A stretch of DNA of 21,314 nt from Thamnocephalis sphaerospora (taxonomy: Eukaryota; Zoopagomycota; Zoopagomycetes; Zoopagales; Sigmoideomycetaceae). The notes beneath the pieces are model-generated. The model was given only the letters and a program-made list of their open reading frames with translations. It searched no databases and had not been told where the DNA came from. The stretch is from positions 1 through 21,314 of the forward strand of contig KZ992673.1 of assembly GCA_003614735.1 (NCBI GenBank), read 5' to 3'. Each line of letters starts with the position of its first letter. Position 1 is the stretch's first letter. Shown one piece after another: positions 1 to 8,706 of this stretch. A program made the translations under genes and the position numbers.

Positions 1-601
1 TGTGATTTTTAGAGAATACTCTCCACTGTTTACAGTATTCCCTCATTTTGGACTTCTGCAGCCGGAGGGAACGCAGCCGGTCTACAGTAACCACACCGAT
101 GGTCGGGTCAAGGGTATCAACTTTGTCAACACCAAGGGTGTAGCGGTACTCAAAGCACAGTTTGTGTATCGAGCCGTTCCCAATACTCCACCTCCTCCAT
201 ACAAAAATGCCCCACCTAGGGTGTCTGAACATGTGCAAATTCACTACGCCATCTTGAAGGCCTATTCAGAGGATGGCAACACCATGATTGACTATGCTTA
301 TCTTGAGTTCAGCCACGGCGGAGATGGCAATGTGCCCTACTCGACTCTTCGTATGCGCACGCCACGTGGAGCAGCAGAAGCTTCTCAGCCGGAGTACCTG
401 TTTGGCGCTTGTGTCATCATCGGCAAAGAAGAAGAGGCTTTTGCAAACAGCATTGTGTTCCCCGGAGAGGAGCGTAAGCCAGAAGAGGGAACAATACTAC
501 TTGAACTGCCTAATCGTCGACGAGTCGAGCTCTGGTTGGGAGAAAAGTGGAATACTGACAAGGTTTCAATTATGCCTGCTTCCACAATCCACAATCTTTA
601 G
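1..601 (+). CDS. 3' part of an unrecognised protein-coding gene
   Basis: A reading frame is open from the left edge to a TAG at 599-601, giving about 199 residues, so the true start or an upstream exon lies outside the window. I do not recognise the family. The product looks soluble and rich in beta-strand-forming stretches, with a proline-rich turn (NTPPPPYKNAPP, about residues 61-72) and no membrane segment. Its acidic and basic residues are spread evenly, as in a real protein, and an AATAAA lies about 43 bases after the stop, which supports this as the natural 3' end. The frame stays open for another 67 codons past the TAG, but with no recognisable content. Function unknown. Confidence 0.6.
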   Translation, partial: VIFREYSPLFTVFPHFGLLQPEGTQPVYSNHTDGRVKGINFVNTKGVAVLKAQFVYRAVPNTPPPPYKNAPPRVSEHVQIHYAILKAYSEDGNTMIDYAYLEFSHGGDGNVPYSTLRMRTPRGAAEASQPEYLFGACVIIGKEEEAFANSIVFPGEERKPEEGTILLELPNRRRVELWLGEKWNTDKVSIMPASTIHNL

Positions 602-643
602 TGCTTCTGTGGCTCACTGGCAGCAGTAGACGTGCAGCGCTAC

Positions 644-649
644 AATAAA
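644..649 (+). promoter_or_regulatory. Poly(A) signal AATAAA of the first gene
   Basis: An exact AATAAA lies 43 bases after the TAG at 599-601, at a usual distance for a fungal 3' UTR. It supports the end of the first gene. Confidence 0.5.
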
Positions 650-1143
650 CCGCCGCGTGCTTTACATTACTTCTGCATTGTTAGCCGCGCGCTTCAGATA
701 CTGCAATCTGCGGTGTCTGTCAGGACTGTTGCTGGAGGGCTATACCTTTCGAGTAATGACGTACGCAGGCAATCCTGTGGCCACGCTGCGACAACCACAA
801 AATGGTGAAATGCCGCAAAAGGCGCTGGAGCCACATGAACACACGTGCAAGGTGCAAATCAACACGCACTGCCATCAAGCAGAGTGTGGCTTCCTGTAAA
901 AGGGAAAAAACAGCGAGTCAGTCTGGACTGCGTTACGCAGTCTCGCGCCAAAGGCGGCTTGGGCCTGTTACTGACAGGTCCGCAGTTGCAGCGTTTGCTA
1001 AGAAATGGCTTGGGTGAGTGTATGGCCAGGACGCCCCAGAATGATGCATACTCGGTCGCGCACGACTTTAGTGACACTTGTTGTTCATTGAACTCTCGTC
1101 TCACGCACTCCTGATACCGGCAAAAAAGAAATGTGTCGATTGA
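650..1143. other. Intergenic, no supported gene
   Basis: Several short overlapping frames exist on both strands here, the longest 89 codons, but none has a recognisable domain or a convincing set of splice sites. A strong donor-like GTGAGT at 1014-1019 follows one of them (frame 845-1114), so an unrecognised small-exon gene cannot be ruled out. Confidence 0.4.
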
Positions 1144-1455
1144 CTGCCAAAGCCATGGCGCTCGCGCGTGAAGGCATGGTATGCTTTAGACGACGAGTGT
1201 CCGCCAGACCTCAGCACACCCAGGCTGGAGACGGTTCTGTCACTGTCGATAGGATGTGCGGTACCCAGCCCGAATGGAAAACCGGTCGGCCCACCAAAAG
1301 TAGCAGCAACGGAGCATGCTGTATCGGCGACTTGTGCGGAACGTGCTGTAATAATGGTGCTGGTGCATATATTTTTGATTGTTGGGGAGTATCCCACTGA
1401 CGTTTTATTAAGTGTCGGTGAACTCGTGAGCGTAAAGCGCTCCCAGCCTGACTAG
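1144..1455 (+). pseudogene. Cytidine-deaminase-like fragment, apparently degraded
   Basis: The frame from 1144 to the TAG at 1453-1455 encodes a stretch resembling the core of homotetrameric cytidine deaminases. SIGCAVPSPNGKPVG matches the VGCSILTxxxxIFTG-type strand-turn-strand, and TCAERAVI (bases about 1330-1353) matches the zinc-binding and catalytic C-A-E motif. The end, VLLSVGELVSV, resembles the family's closing V..TMGELLP strand. The central PCxxC motif, which supplies the other two zinc cysteines, is missing, and about 45 residues seem lost between the two matching parts. A helix-like AKAMALAREGMVC that could be the family N-terminus lies just upstream in another frame (1146-1184), and no ATG opens the matching frame. 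I read it as a decayed host gene. An unresolved intron structure is the alternative. The family match is from memory, without a search. Confidence 0.4.
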
Positions 1456-1569
1456 CGGCTTTTTGACTAGCATGTCGCAAGCACAAGTACAAAAAAAAGC
1501 GCGCAGCAATATATTCTTAAGCATTGTCTATTTATATTACTAGCGCTAAATCCATCCAGATTTTAAGCG

Positions 1570-1641
1570 TCTCTGTTAGTATAGTGGCGAGTATGCCCGC
1601 CTGTCACGCGGGAGACCGGGGTTCAATTCCCCGACAGAGAG
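1570..1641 (+). tRNA. tRNA-Asp (anticodon GTC)
   Basis: This is a complete 72-base cloverleaf. Acceptor arm TCTCTGT (1570-1576) pairs with ACAGAGA (1634-1640), and the discriminator base is G (1641), as expected for tRNA-Asp. The anticodon stem CCCGC/GCGGG encloses the loop CTGTCAC with anticodon GTC. The T arm is CGGGG-TTCAATT-CCCCG. Internal A-box (from about 1577) and B-box (GGTTCAATTCC, 1620-1630) promoters are present. No intron and no encoded CCA, as usual for eukaryotes. Confidence 0.97.
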
Positions 1642-1642
1642 C

Positions 1643-1649
1643 TTTTTTT
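1643..1649 (+). terminator. RNA polymerase III terminator (T7)
   Basis: A run of seven T residues begins one base after the tRNA-Asp discriminator base. This is the standard pol III stop signal. Confidence 0.9.
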
Positions 1650-1851
1650 ACCGCGCACATCGTCGTCTTGCTGTTGTAACGCTTTTTGTATTTTGGAGCA
1701 AATATATTGGCATATAGCGATAAAACTATGCTAGGCGACTCAGAGTGAGTAATACAGTGTTGAGAAGGTAGCTAGCATGCGTACCACCTGCCAGTGATAC
1801 TAGTGACGACACTTGGTTGAATATAATGCATGCTCAACTTGGTGTGTATGG

Positions 1852-1857
1852 TTTATT
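1852..1857 (-). promoter_or_regulatory. Poly(A) signal AATAAA of the membrane protein gene
   Basis: TTTATT on the plus strand reads AATAAA on the minus strand, about 67 bases after the stop codon of the membrane protein gene that ends at 1924. Confidence 0.5.
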
Positions 1858-1923
1858 GCAGAGCAGGGACGCAGGGGTTTAATATGCACATGGGCACTAT
1901 GCTACTATATCGAATGGTACTAT

Positions 1924-3003
1924 CTATGCGATATCGCTAAAATTTGCGGATAACGGTGATGACGGCGGCGAGGAAAGACATACAGTAACCTGCGACAGCT
2001 TGCGCGAGTTTACGGAGCGAGGGGAAACAGGCGGTTTTTCGTATGTGCTTTGCGTCTGAGTGCGGCCGCGCTGTATACTCTCCTCTGGCGTAAACTCAAA
2101 CCCAGTGATGGCGTGACGAGTGAGCACAAGAAGTATGTTGGCGAGGAAATACGGCGCAACGTATAGCGCCGTCAAGACGGTAAGATGACCGATGGCAGCG
2201 AGAAGATATAGGGAAAAAATGGCGCTTAGGCGTAGTATTTGCTGCTCTCGCGCGTATTAGCGGACTAGACAGTAGGTTTTTATACCACAGAAACGTACCA
2301 GTCGTTTTGTGTTTCTCCCAGAGAAGCTGTCATCGACAATTGCAAACTGTAGCCACACTGATGCGCCGAGTAGCTGCGCCATTCCGGCCATGTGCAGGCC
2401 GACACCCACCAACCAGACAATGTCAAAACGGCCTGGTACATCCTCGCTACCATGCTGCGAGACGTAACCGTTGGCTACGGTCATCATCACCGCTGCTATG
2501 AAAAGGAAGGTGAAGCAGGTGTAGGTGCACACTCGCACTATGGTGGCGTTGGTTGAAGCAACGCGATCGCGCATGGAGCGGGTCCTGCAGTCGATATCAT
2601 GGCGCATTAGTCGGCTGGCTGCAGTACTGACGAAAAGAGCGCAATGTAACGTGCACATACCAGATTGCGAGTAGCATTATGGGCACCATAATGCTAAGCA
2701 GGGTAGCAAAGGGAGCCAGATACGTGGCATCGCGTCCGGCGGACGCCAGCGCAAACTCGATGATGGGCACTGTGTAAAGACGCGGTGAGATGCTATCGGT
2801 TGCAGCTAGCCACCGCGGTCATGCAACGTACACAAAAGCACCACGGCAAGGAAGCCGTGTGCACGCGTTCTCGTCTGCCAGAAACGGAACAGATGCACCA
2901 AGACAAGCGCGCCGAAAAGCGACGCCATCACAATCAAAAGCGGGCGCGAATAGGCCAGCGTCGCAGTGCTGGCACTAGCATGGGCGACATCATGATCGCT
3001 CAT
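1924..3003 (-). CDS. Multi-pass (about seven-helix) membrane protein, possibly RTA1-like
   Basis: Four exons read on the minus strand: 3003-2832, 2769-2661, 2584-2299 and 2241-1924. The introns (62, 76 and 57 bp) all start GTACGT or GTATGT and end CAG, and two carry CTAAT branch-like sites. Splicing gives 294 residues with every phase matching. Start ATG 3003 has A at -3. Hydrophobic segments lie near LLIVMASLFGALVLVHLF, GFLAVVLLLPIIEFAL, YLAPFATLLSIMVPIMLLAIW, CFTFLFIAAVMMTVANGY, IVWLVGVGLHMAGMAQLL, and two more from FSLYLLAAIGHL to the LANILLVL end. A hydrophilic, Ser/Thr/Pro-rich tail of about 55 residues follows. Length and helix count fit the fungal RTA1 lipid-translocating/stress-resistance family, but I do not see its signature clearly, so any seven-helix family is possible. 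Confidence 0.75.
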
Positions 3004-3295
3004 ACTGTGGACAGGTGAATGCAATGCAGAGTGAAGGCGGAGAGAACTGTTGGCGATGCGGTGGATGGGAGGAGTTTGCGAGCGATGATGGCGCGACAGA
3101 ACACGGCAGGTTCAGGGTATAAATGCAATTTACTATGTGTGGTCGAATCCACCCATGCTGAGCGGCCCTTTTTTGGCCACTGTGCAACTGGCATCAAACG
3201 TTGCAATGCGCCATGTACTATTATGGTGTGTCTGCCTATACGCGTAGCGTTTCAGCCGATTGCACGAGTGTAGAACGCGACGGTGGCCGCCATCA

Positions 3296-5197
3296 CTACT
3301 CGTCCACAACGCTGCTGCCGCCTTTCTCGCTACCGCTTTCTGTTTCGTAGTCCCCGTTTGTGTCGTCTGCGCACTCTGTATCACTGCCGATCATGCTTCC
3401 CTCGTCGTCGTCGTCGTCGTCCTCGTCGTCATCGCTGGCGGCAGCAGCGCGCTTTCTTGCCTGCTGGGCTAGCATGCTTGCTGCATTATCAAGCTGGCGC
3501 CTTTTTTCCTCTAGTTCCTCGGGCGTTTGGTAGTCTCCAGCAAGGCAAGTTTGTGCTAGTGCGTCCAGCTTGTCGGGAATCAAGTGTGGCTCGGTGCGGT
3601 GCAGCATGATGATGCGCATACACTCGCAAGGAGGCAGTACATGCTCCGGAAGTGCGTTCAGTCTTGCGTCAGGGAAGGGCGGAATAGTGGCCGGCAACGA
3701 TGCATCACCACTGGTCGTCTGGACGACACTTTTACCAATCTCTTTGGCGAGTGCCGAGTTTGCATCCACCACGCTGTCGTCACCTGCCGAGGCTAGTGAG
3801 CATGCCACCATGTTGTCATACATGCGTCGAATTTGGTAGCGGGTCGCGTAGCCAAGCTCCAGCTTGAGATCTATACGGCCCGCTCGCGTTAGGGCTGGAT
3901 CCAGCAGTTCCGGATGATTGGTGGTCATGATGACAATGTTGCCTTCGTTCACCACCTGCCCATCCAGACATGCCAGCAGAGCCGAAAGCGTAAAGGTTCT
4001 GCGTAGCAAATCGAGCGGCTCGCCAATGCCGTTGTGGCCGTTTCTACGACCACCTTTTCCAGCGGCGCCGAGCAGCTCCAGTGTGGAAAGATGATCGCCC
4101 TGACCCGATTCGGTCGAGTCAACGGCATCTCGGCGATGGCATACTTTGGACATGGCATCAATGTCCTCCAGCACTATTATCTGGTCCTTGGGGACGCTGG
4201 AAAATGCGCTGTAAAGACTGCTATCGCTCTTGAAGAGCCGTAGATTCATGTGGTAGATGTCTCGCCTCAGCTCTGCGGCGATTGCGTTTATAAGCGTGGT
4301 CTTTCCGGTACCTGGCTTGCCGTGGAACATGTAGCCGCGCCGATACGGCAAACCCATGCGCGAGTACACGCTGCGGCCGGCAAGAAAGACAGCCAGATCG
4401 TGGCGCAATGCCGCTTCCTGCGTTGCATCCAGCGCCACTGCATCCAGTCCTGTGTTGTCGTGCAGGTTGACGCTCTCAAACCATTGGCCATTCTCATTGC
4501 GCTCGTGGCGAGAACGTTGTCGCTTTTCTTTCACATGTTGCTGATACTCGGTGTAGATCTGCTCGAGAAGCTCTCGCAGCCACTGCGCGCTGCGGCGGTC
4601 GCGAGGATCAGTTTCGAGTACCAGCGAGGGCTGTGGCGCTTTCTTTTTGTTATCATCGCTACTGCTGCTCTTATCGCCTGCGCCCGATGCGTCCTGGTGA
4701 TAGCGGACGCGATAGCGATGGCCCTGGTAGCTAATGTCGCAGGTGCCGCTGTACTCGGGAAGCAGCGAAAACTCGGATGGCTTCTCCAAATCATCCATGA
4801 AGCGTGGCTTAAAGACGGCGACAAAGCCGCCAAAACTGACAGACTCTGCCGCACAGGATATCATCCAGGCCAGTGCTGTATAGTATTCGTTGATGGACTC
4901 GTCGTTGTAGTGTAGGTCGCAGTAGTAGTCTACGCGCAGGCAGACCGGCTGGCCGCGCAGCAGTGTCATCCAAAAGGTCCTAATGCTATCTCGGCTAATG
5001 GAAGAAAACAGACTGACGATAAGAGAGCCGACAATTGGAAGAATAAATAGGTACCGCATGTAGGCGTCTGTGTCGTGCTCGGTCAGCATTGCGGGAAGCC
5101 AGGCCAGCAGCGCCACCTGCAGCTGGGGCCATGACAACAGTTCGTATAATGACTGCCCCATGCTGCTCCAATCTGTCGACGTGCCCGAATAACTCAT
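3296..5197 (-). CDS. BCS1-like AAA ATPase
   Basis: This is a single exon of 633 residues. BCS1-type AAA proteins have one membrane span, a BCS1-specific region and an AAA module; the mitochondrial member inserts the Rieske protein into complex III. Here a membrane segment lies at about 46-66. The AAA module has Walker A GKPGTGKT (293-300), Walker B IIVLEDID (340-347), a TTN sensor (425-427) and arginine-finger candidates R438 and R441. TLSALLACLDG matches the BCS1 xxGLLNALDG signature. A Gly/basic insert sits between Walker B and that signature (about 355-396), and the C-terminus is a long acidic tail (from about 588). No clear mitochondrial presequence is seen, and fungi carry several BCS1-like paralogues, so substrate and location are open. 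The frame stays open to an ATG at 5434, but a TATA box at 5326-5333 falls inside that extension and ATG 5197 has a good GCC context, so I start at 5197. Confidence 0.93.
   Translation of the reverse strand: MSYSGTSTDWSSMGQSLYELLSWPQLQVALLAWLPAMLTEHDTDAYMRYLFILPIVGSLIVSLFSSISRDSIRTFWMTLLRGQPVCLRVDYYCDLHYNDESINEYYTALAWMISCAAESVSFGGFVAVFKPRFMDDLEKPSEFSLLPEYSGTCDISYQGHRYRVRYHQDASGAGDKSSSSDDNKKKAPQPSLVLETDPRDRRSAQWLRELLEQIYTEYQQHVKEKRQRSRHERNENGQWFESVNLHDNTGLDAVALDATQEAALRHDLAVFLAGRSVYSRMGLPYRRGYMFHGKPGTGKTTLINAIAAELRRDIYHMNLRLFKSDSSLYSAFSSVPKDQIIVLEDIDAMSKVCHRRDAVDSTESGQGDHLSTLELLGAAGKGGRRNGHNGIGEPLDLLRRTFTLSALLACLDGQVVNEGNIVIMTTNHPELLDPALTRAGRIDLKLELGYATRYQIRRMYDNMVACSLASAGDDSVVDANSALAKEIGKSVVQTTSGDASLPATIPPFPDARLNALPEHVLPPCECMRIIMLHRTEPHLIPDKLDALAQTCLAGDYQTPEELEEKRRQLDNAASMLAQQARKRAAAASDDDEDDDDDDEGSMIGSDTECADDTNGDYETESGSEKGGSSVVDE
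3403..3435 (-). repeat. GAC/GAT/GAA trinucleotide run coding for the acidic tail
   Basis: A near-perfect trinucleotide run (TCG/TCC on the plus strand) encodes the Asp/Glu stretch DDDEDDDDDDE of the AAA protein tail. Such runs readily change length by slippage. Confidence 0.7.
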
Positions 5198-5325
5198 GGC
5201 CGGCTTGCGGTATTGTGCCGAGCGAGTTGGCTGGCTGGTGCTGAAGTGGAAGAGATGAGTTGCTGACTTGCAGGTGACAGGGTGTACAATGCAGTGAGCG
5301 TTGATGGACGATGGTGCATGGCGGC

Positions 5326-5333
5326 ATTTATAG
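5326..5333 (-). promoter_or_regulatory. TATA box of the AAA gene, in the divergent promoter
   Basis: CTATAAAT reads on the minus strand, about 130 bases upstream of ATG 5197. It lies almost midway between the two divergent starts (5197 minus, 5457 plus), in a 259-base intergenic stretch that must hold both promoters. Confidence 0.5.
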
Positions 5334-5456
5334 TGGTGCTCCAATGACGCTTGACTGGATTCGATTCGCGGGCTTTGGCGTTCGGCGCTTTGTTTCCGAG
5401 CGCGTGCCAGGTTACCATGCCACCGCCGACTCATTCTGCTACATTGGTCAACCAGT

Positions 5457-7944
5457 ATGGAATCTGCGTCAGTCAGCTCTCCTAGCCGCTGCCCGTTCTC
5501 TGCCGACGAGCTACGCTTGTACCGTGCATTCCAAGAATATGATTTTGCAGGCGATGCCGAATTTCAACGAGGACTGACTCAGCTGGCGTCAACCAATGCT
5601 GGTGCTGGCAACGCTGACACAGCGTTTGAATTGCGTGCCAAGCTCTTCTACTTTGGGCGGTAAGCGTCAGTAGCAGATGGACACAGCGTCTGAAATCAAG
5701 CTTACAGCGTGTCTGTTGTTAGGAAGCGCCAGGTGAAACTTGATGCGGAAAAGTATGCACTGTGGCAGCGCTTCGCAGCTAGCAATTATGCAGCCGGGCA
5801 TTCTGATAGCGCGGAGAAATCGCGCGTCAGTAACGCGCCACCGCCATCTGTTGCTATCGATGGCATGGCTGAAGCAAAGCTGCAATACATATGTCGCAGG
5901 TTTGAGCAGTATGACTTTGCTAGCGACCAAAAGTTTCAATCGCAGCTTGCAACCCCCGTCGATTCGCAGACGCCAGCGCATGGTGACGCTGGTAAGGGCG
6001 ACACAGCCAGCGATCTGCTGACTAGACTCTGCTACTTTAATCGGTACGTATAGTCTGTTGATGTTAGGCCATATGATGCTTACAGAGCTGCCCGTTTTCT
6101 GGGCAGATTTGTAATGCCTCTTACGTTGCAAGAGTACACACAATGGAAGATGCGCAGCGCAAAAGCTAGCGAGCAAGCTCGTCCGGCTGGCGGGCAGGGA
6201 GGGTGCCCATTTGCCAGTGGCGCTTCAGCACACATGGCAGCTGGTGGTGTATGTCCCATTACTGGAGCGACGGCAAACGCTGTTTCTGATGACACATCTT
6301 TGCAAAATGAGGTAGAGGGTACGTGCAGCAGATGGTAATGAGAGCTTTGCTTACGCTGATACATGTCCTACTCGGATACTAGCTCTGGAGGCATTTGCAC
6401 CAAGTGATACAACGCTGCTGGTTCGAGCAGCCCCCAAGCATGCAACCGGCCGTGCAAAGGGCGGACTGGAAGAGTTTGTTTTGTACGAAGAGGGCCCTCT
6501 GGACAAGCAGCAGTTGGATAGTTTTGCAAAAGCACTGTATCAGGCAGGATCCAATGGCGCATCGGCAGTTCTCATTACATCGGATGCAGGCACACCGCCA
6601 GCAGCGGACTCGGAGTATATGACCAGCGATCGCATCATGACGCATGACTGGCGCATTTTTGCCAATGGTATGGATGTGGCCGAGCTAGACGGCCTGCGCG
6701 GCAAGAAAGACTATCGCCACCGGCTATCATCGCTGCTTGCAAGCGCCGCGCATTTGGAAGCGTTGATTGGCGGGCAAGGAGCCAGCGAAGATGAGCAAAA
6801 GCCGGATCTGCCGCCGCCAGTCATACTCGCGATCAACGGGCGCTTGCATCCAACCGCTATGGGCTGGCTAGCCAATGCGTGCGCACGAGTGTGCACCGAA
6901 CATGCCCTGCTGGTTCCTGCACGACCACGATCCGACGTGACGCTGGCTACTGTGCCAGTTTCCGGGCTTTACACGCTGTCTAACCTGCGCGGGCCCCAGG
7001 GTGTTGCGTATTATCTGATGTTCAACCCAACTCTCCGCCTGCGAGCACCGGATCTGCTGGATCTTGGACTGGTGGACCGTTTTGTGCCAGAGCTACGCAT
7101 AGGAGACTGGTTGCGTGCGGTGCGGACGTTTGTTTCTGATCCGGACATTAGCGTGGAGGCTGTGCAAACCGCTGCACTCCACGAGCGTGGATGGCCTGGC
7201 TGTGGCGTTGTCGGCTGCTGGAAAGATGAGATTGAGAGCTGTTTTGGGGTAGGTGGCTAACGAGCGAGCATTGCAGCCATGACCTATACTTACCGAGTGA
7301 CTTGTGGGGTTTGGTTGCCGCCAGAAAGCGACATCGGCCGAGGACATGTTGGAGCGTTTGGAAAAGCTGGACAAACCCTGGACGCGGGAAACGGTGCAAT
7401 ACATACGGTCTCTACCACCGCTGCTTGTCAGGGTACGTGGCGGGTCAAAGACAGATACTCTATGTGTTTGCTCATATCAGTCTGCCGCTTGTAGCTTTTG
7501 TTTGAGGCCATACGGCGCGCAAAAGACATGGACAAGGCTGCATGTGCACGTCTAGAACAGGCCACTAATATACGCTGGGCAGCCACCAAGGATGCCGATA
7601 GCTTGGCACGCCTGACGGTAAGCACAGCCTGTTACCTTTGTGAATGACTGCGGCTAACGCAACAATGTCTGCACAAGGATGATGACTCTGACGAGGATGC
7701 ACTGTGCTGGCAGTACGAAACACTCGACAGTGTACCGGCAGATGTTCTTGAAGAATTCTTTGCTGATGTGGATGAGGAGTCGGCAGACGAGTCGACATCT
7801 GGTCGGAGCAAAGCGCGCACAAACGTTGAAGAAATCAACATTCAGCAGTATGCGTCTCCATGGCGCGGCGTCGACGCTAGCGTGGACACCGCGGCGATGC
7901 AGGATGCACTACGGGCAAAATGCCCGTATTTTCAGGGCGCATAG
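5457..7944 (+). CDS. Duplicated small domain fused to an HIBCH-like (crotonase-fold) domain, probable pseudoenzyme
   Basis: Seven exons: 5457-5659, 5708-6043, 6086-6318, 6383-7248, 7325-7432, 7507-7617 and 7678-7944. All introns are GT-AG (42-76 bp) and all phases agree, giving 707 residues. Residues about 17-88 and 123-200 are two copies of one unit: F-[QE]-[EQ]-YDFAxDxxFQ, then YFxR, then EYxxW (EKYALW in copy one, QEYTQW in copy two). The unit resembles DUF5572/C6orf226-type (Pex39-like) proteins, from memory. A Gly/Ala-rich linker follows. From about 258 to 620 the order of segments follows 3-hydroxyisobutyryl-CoA hydrolase: GLRGKKDYRHRLSSLL, PPPVILAING, LYTLSNLRGPQGVAYYLM, LLDLGLVDRFVP, AEDMLERLEKLDKPW. 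The oxyanion-hole glycines, the Glu of the P-E-T motif (here R440) and the Asp of F-P-D-V-G (here V450) are not kept, so hydrolase activity is unlikely. The C-terminus is acidic, without a PTS1. The mitoribosomal HIBCH relative mS47 is an alternative parallel. Confidence 0.82.
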
Positions 7945-8706
7945 CTTTGCAGTCAGGACACCAGTGGTTAATATGGGCCAAAGATGATGGTTCATTGTGT
8001 AGCACAACGCAGCGCTAGTGGCACGGTGGGCACTAGCACGTTTACGCAGCAAGGGCGTAAATACTTGCTTAAATAGTAAAGCTATGTGATGAGACAACTA
8101 GGATGACAACAGAACTGTTGTTGGTGAGACAGAGAAGATGAATATGGCTAGAAACAGAGGAAAATGTGCCTGGTATGCATGTGCAGTATGGGAGAGAGGT
8201 GCCAACAAGGAATAGCAAGCGCAAGGAAACTGAAAGAGTGTTGCTGCTGGAGATGCTAGCAACAGGGCACGCGTGCGGAGGAGCGCGTGTCGACGTGCGT
8301 GTGTGACCAGACACAGCACGTGTTGGCATGCGCAGGTCCTTCGCATCGCTAAAAATGGAGCCGCATGATAATGCCACGTCGGACGGGCGAACTGAGGGTC
8401 GGCAACGTTCACGGCGTGACAGAATATGCAAGCAAGCCGATGCAAACCCACCCAGTGGGATGCTTCGAGGCTAGCAGACTCGGTAGGAGGTAAGCAGAAG
8501 GTGCAGTGTGTGATGAGGTATGCAGGCGTAGATGCAAAGTGGTAGAGTACAAAAGACGAGTTACACGCAAAAAAGAATGTAGTAGCACGTACAAAAAGAG
8601 GTGTATGAGAGAGTGAGAGTGCAAGTGGCGGTGGTGCGCGCCCCGGTCTAACGATGCTACGACTGCCGTGCCAGCCAGTGGCAGCAGCAGCGCTGATGTG
8701 GCTCAT
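7945..8706. other. Convergent intergenic region, pyrimidine-rich on the minus strand
   Basis: This region holds the 3' flanks of the convergent HIBCH-like (+) and methyltransferase (-) genes. A 202-codon minus-strand frame (8098-8706) lies directly after the methyltransferase stop. It looks like a chance frame in a purine-poor strand, with no domain and a composition dominated by Leu, Ser, His, Ala and Cys. Confidence 0.5.

Noticed and set aside
845-1114. 89-codon frame ending near a GTGAGT donor
   Set aside because: I considered a MutL/PMS-like segment (KGKKQRVSLDC), but no GHL ATPase motif or partner exon is present, so the likeness is probably chance.
3118-3124. TATAAAT on the plus strand upstream of the membrane protein gene
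   Set aside because: It is at a fitting distance (about 115 bases from ATG 3003) but points away from that gene, and there is no plus-strand gene for it to serve.
4250-4915. 221-codon plus-strand frame
   Set aside because: It lies fully antisense to the BCS1-like gene, whose motifs are unambiguous. It is a shadow frame of its codon bias.
5198-5434. 79-codon upstream extension of the AAA protein
   Set aside because: It contains the TATA box at the right distance from ATG 5197 and would leave almost no promoter for either divergent gene. It carries no clear targeting signal.
8098-8706. 202-codon minus-strand frame directly after, and in frame with, the methyltransferase stop TAA
   Set aside because: It could suggest stop read-through, but the strand is purine-poor so stop codons are rare, the translation has no motif, and the stop context is not a known read-through one.
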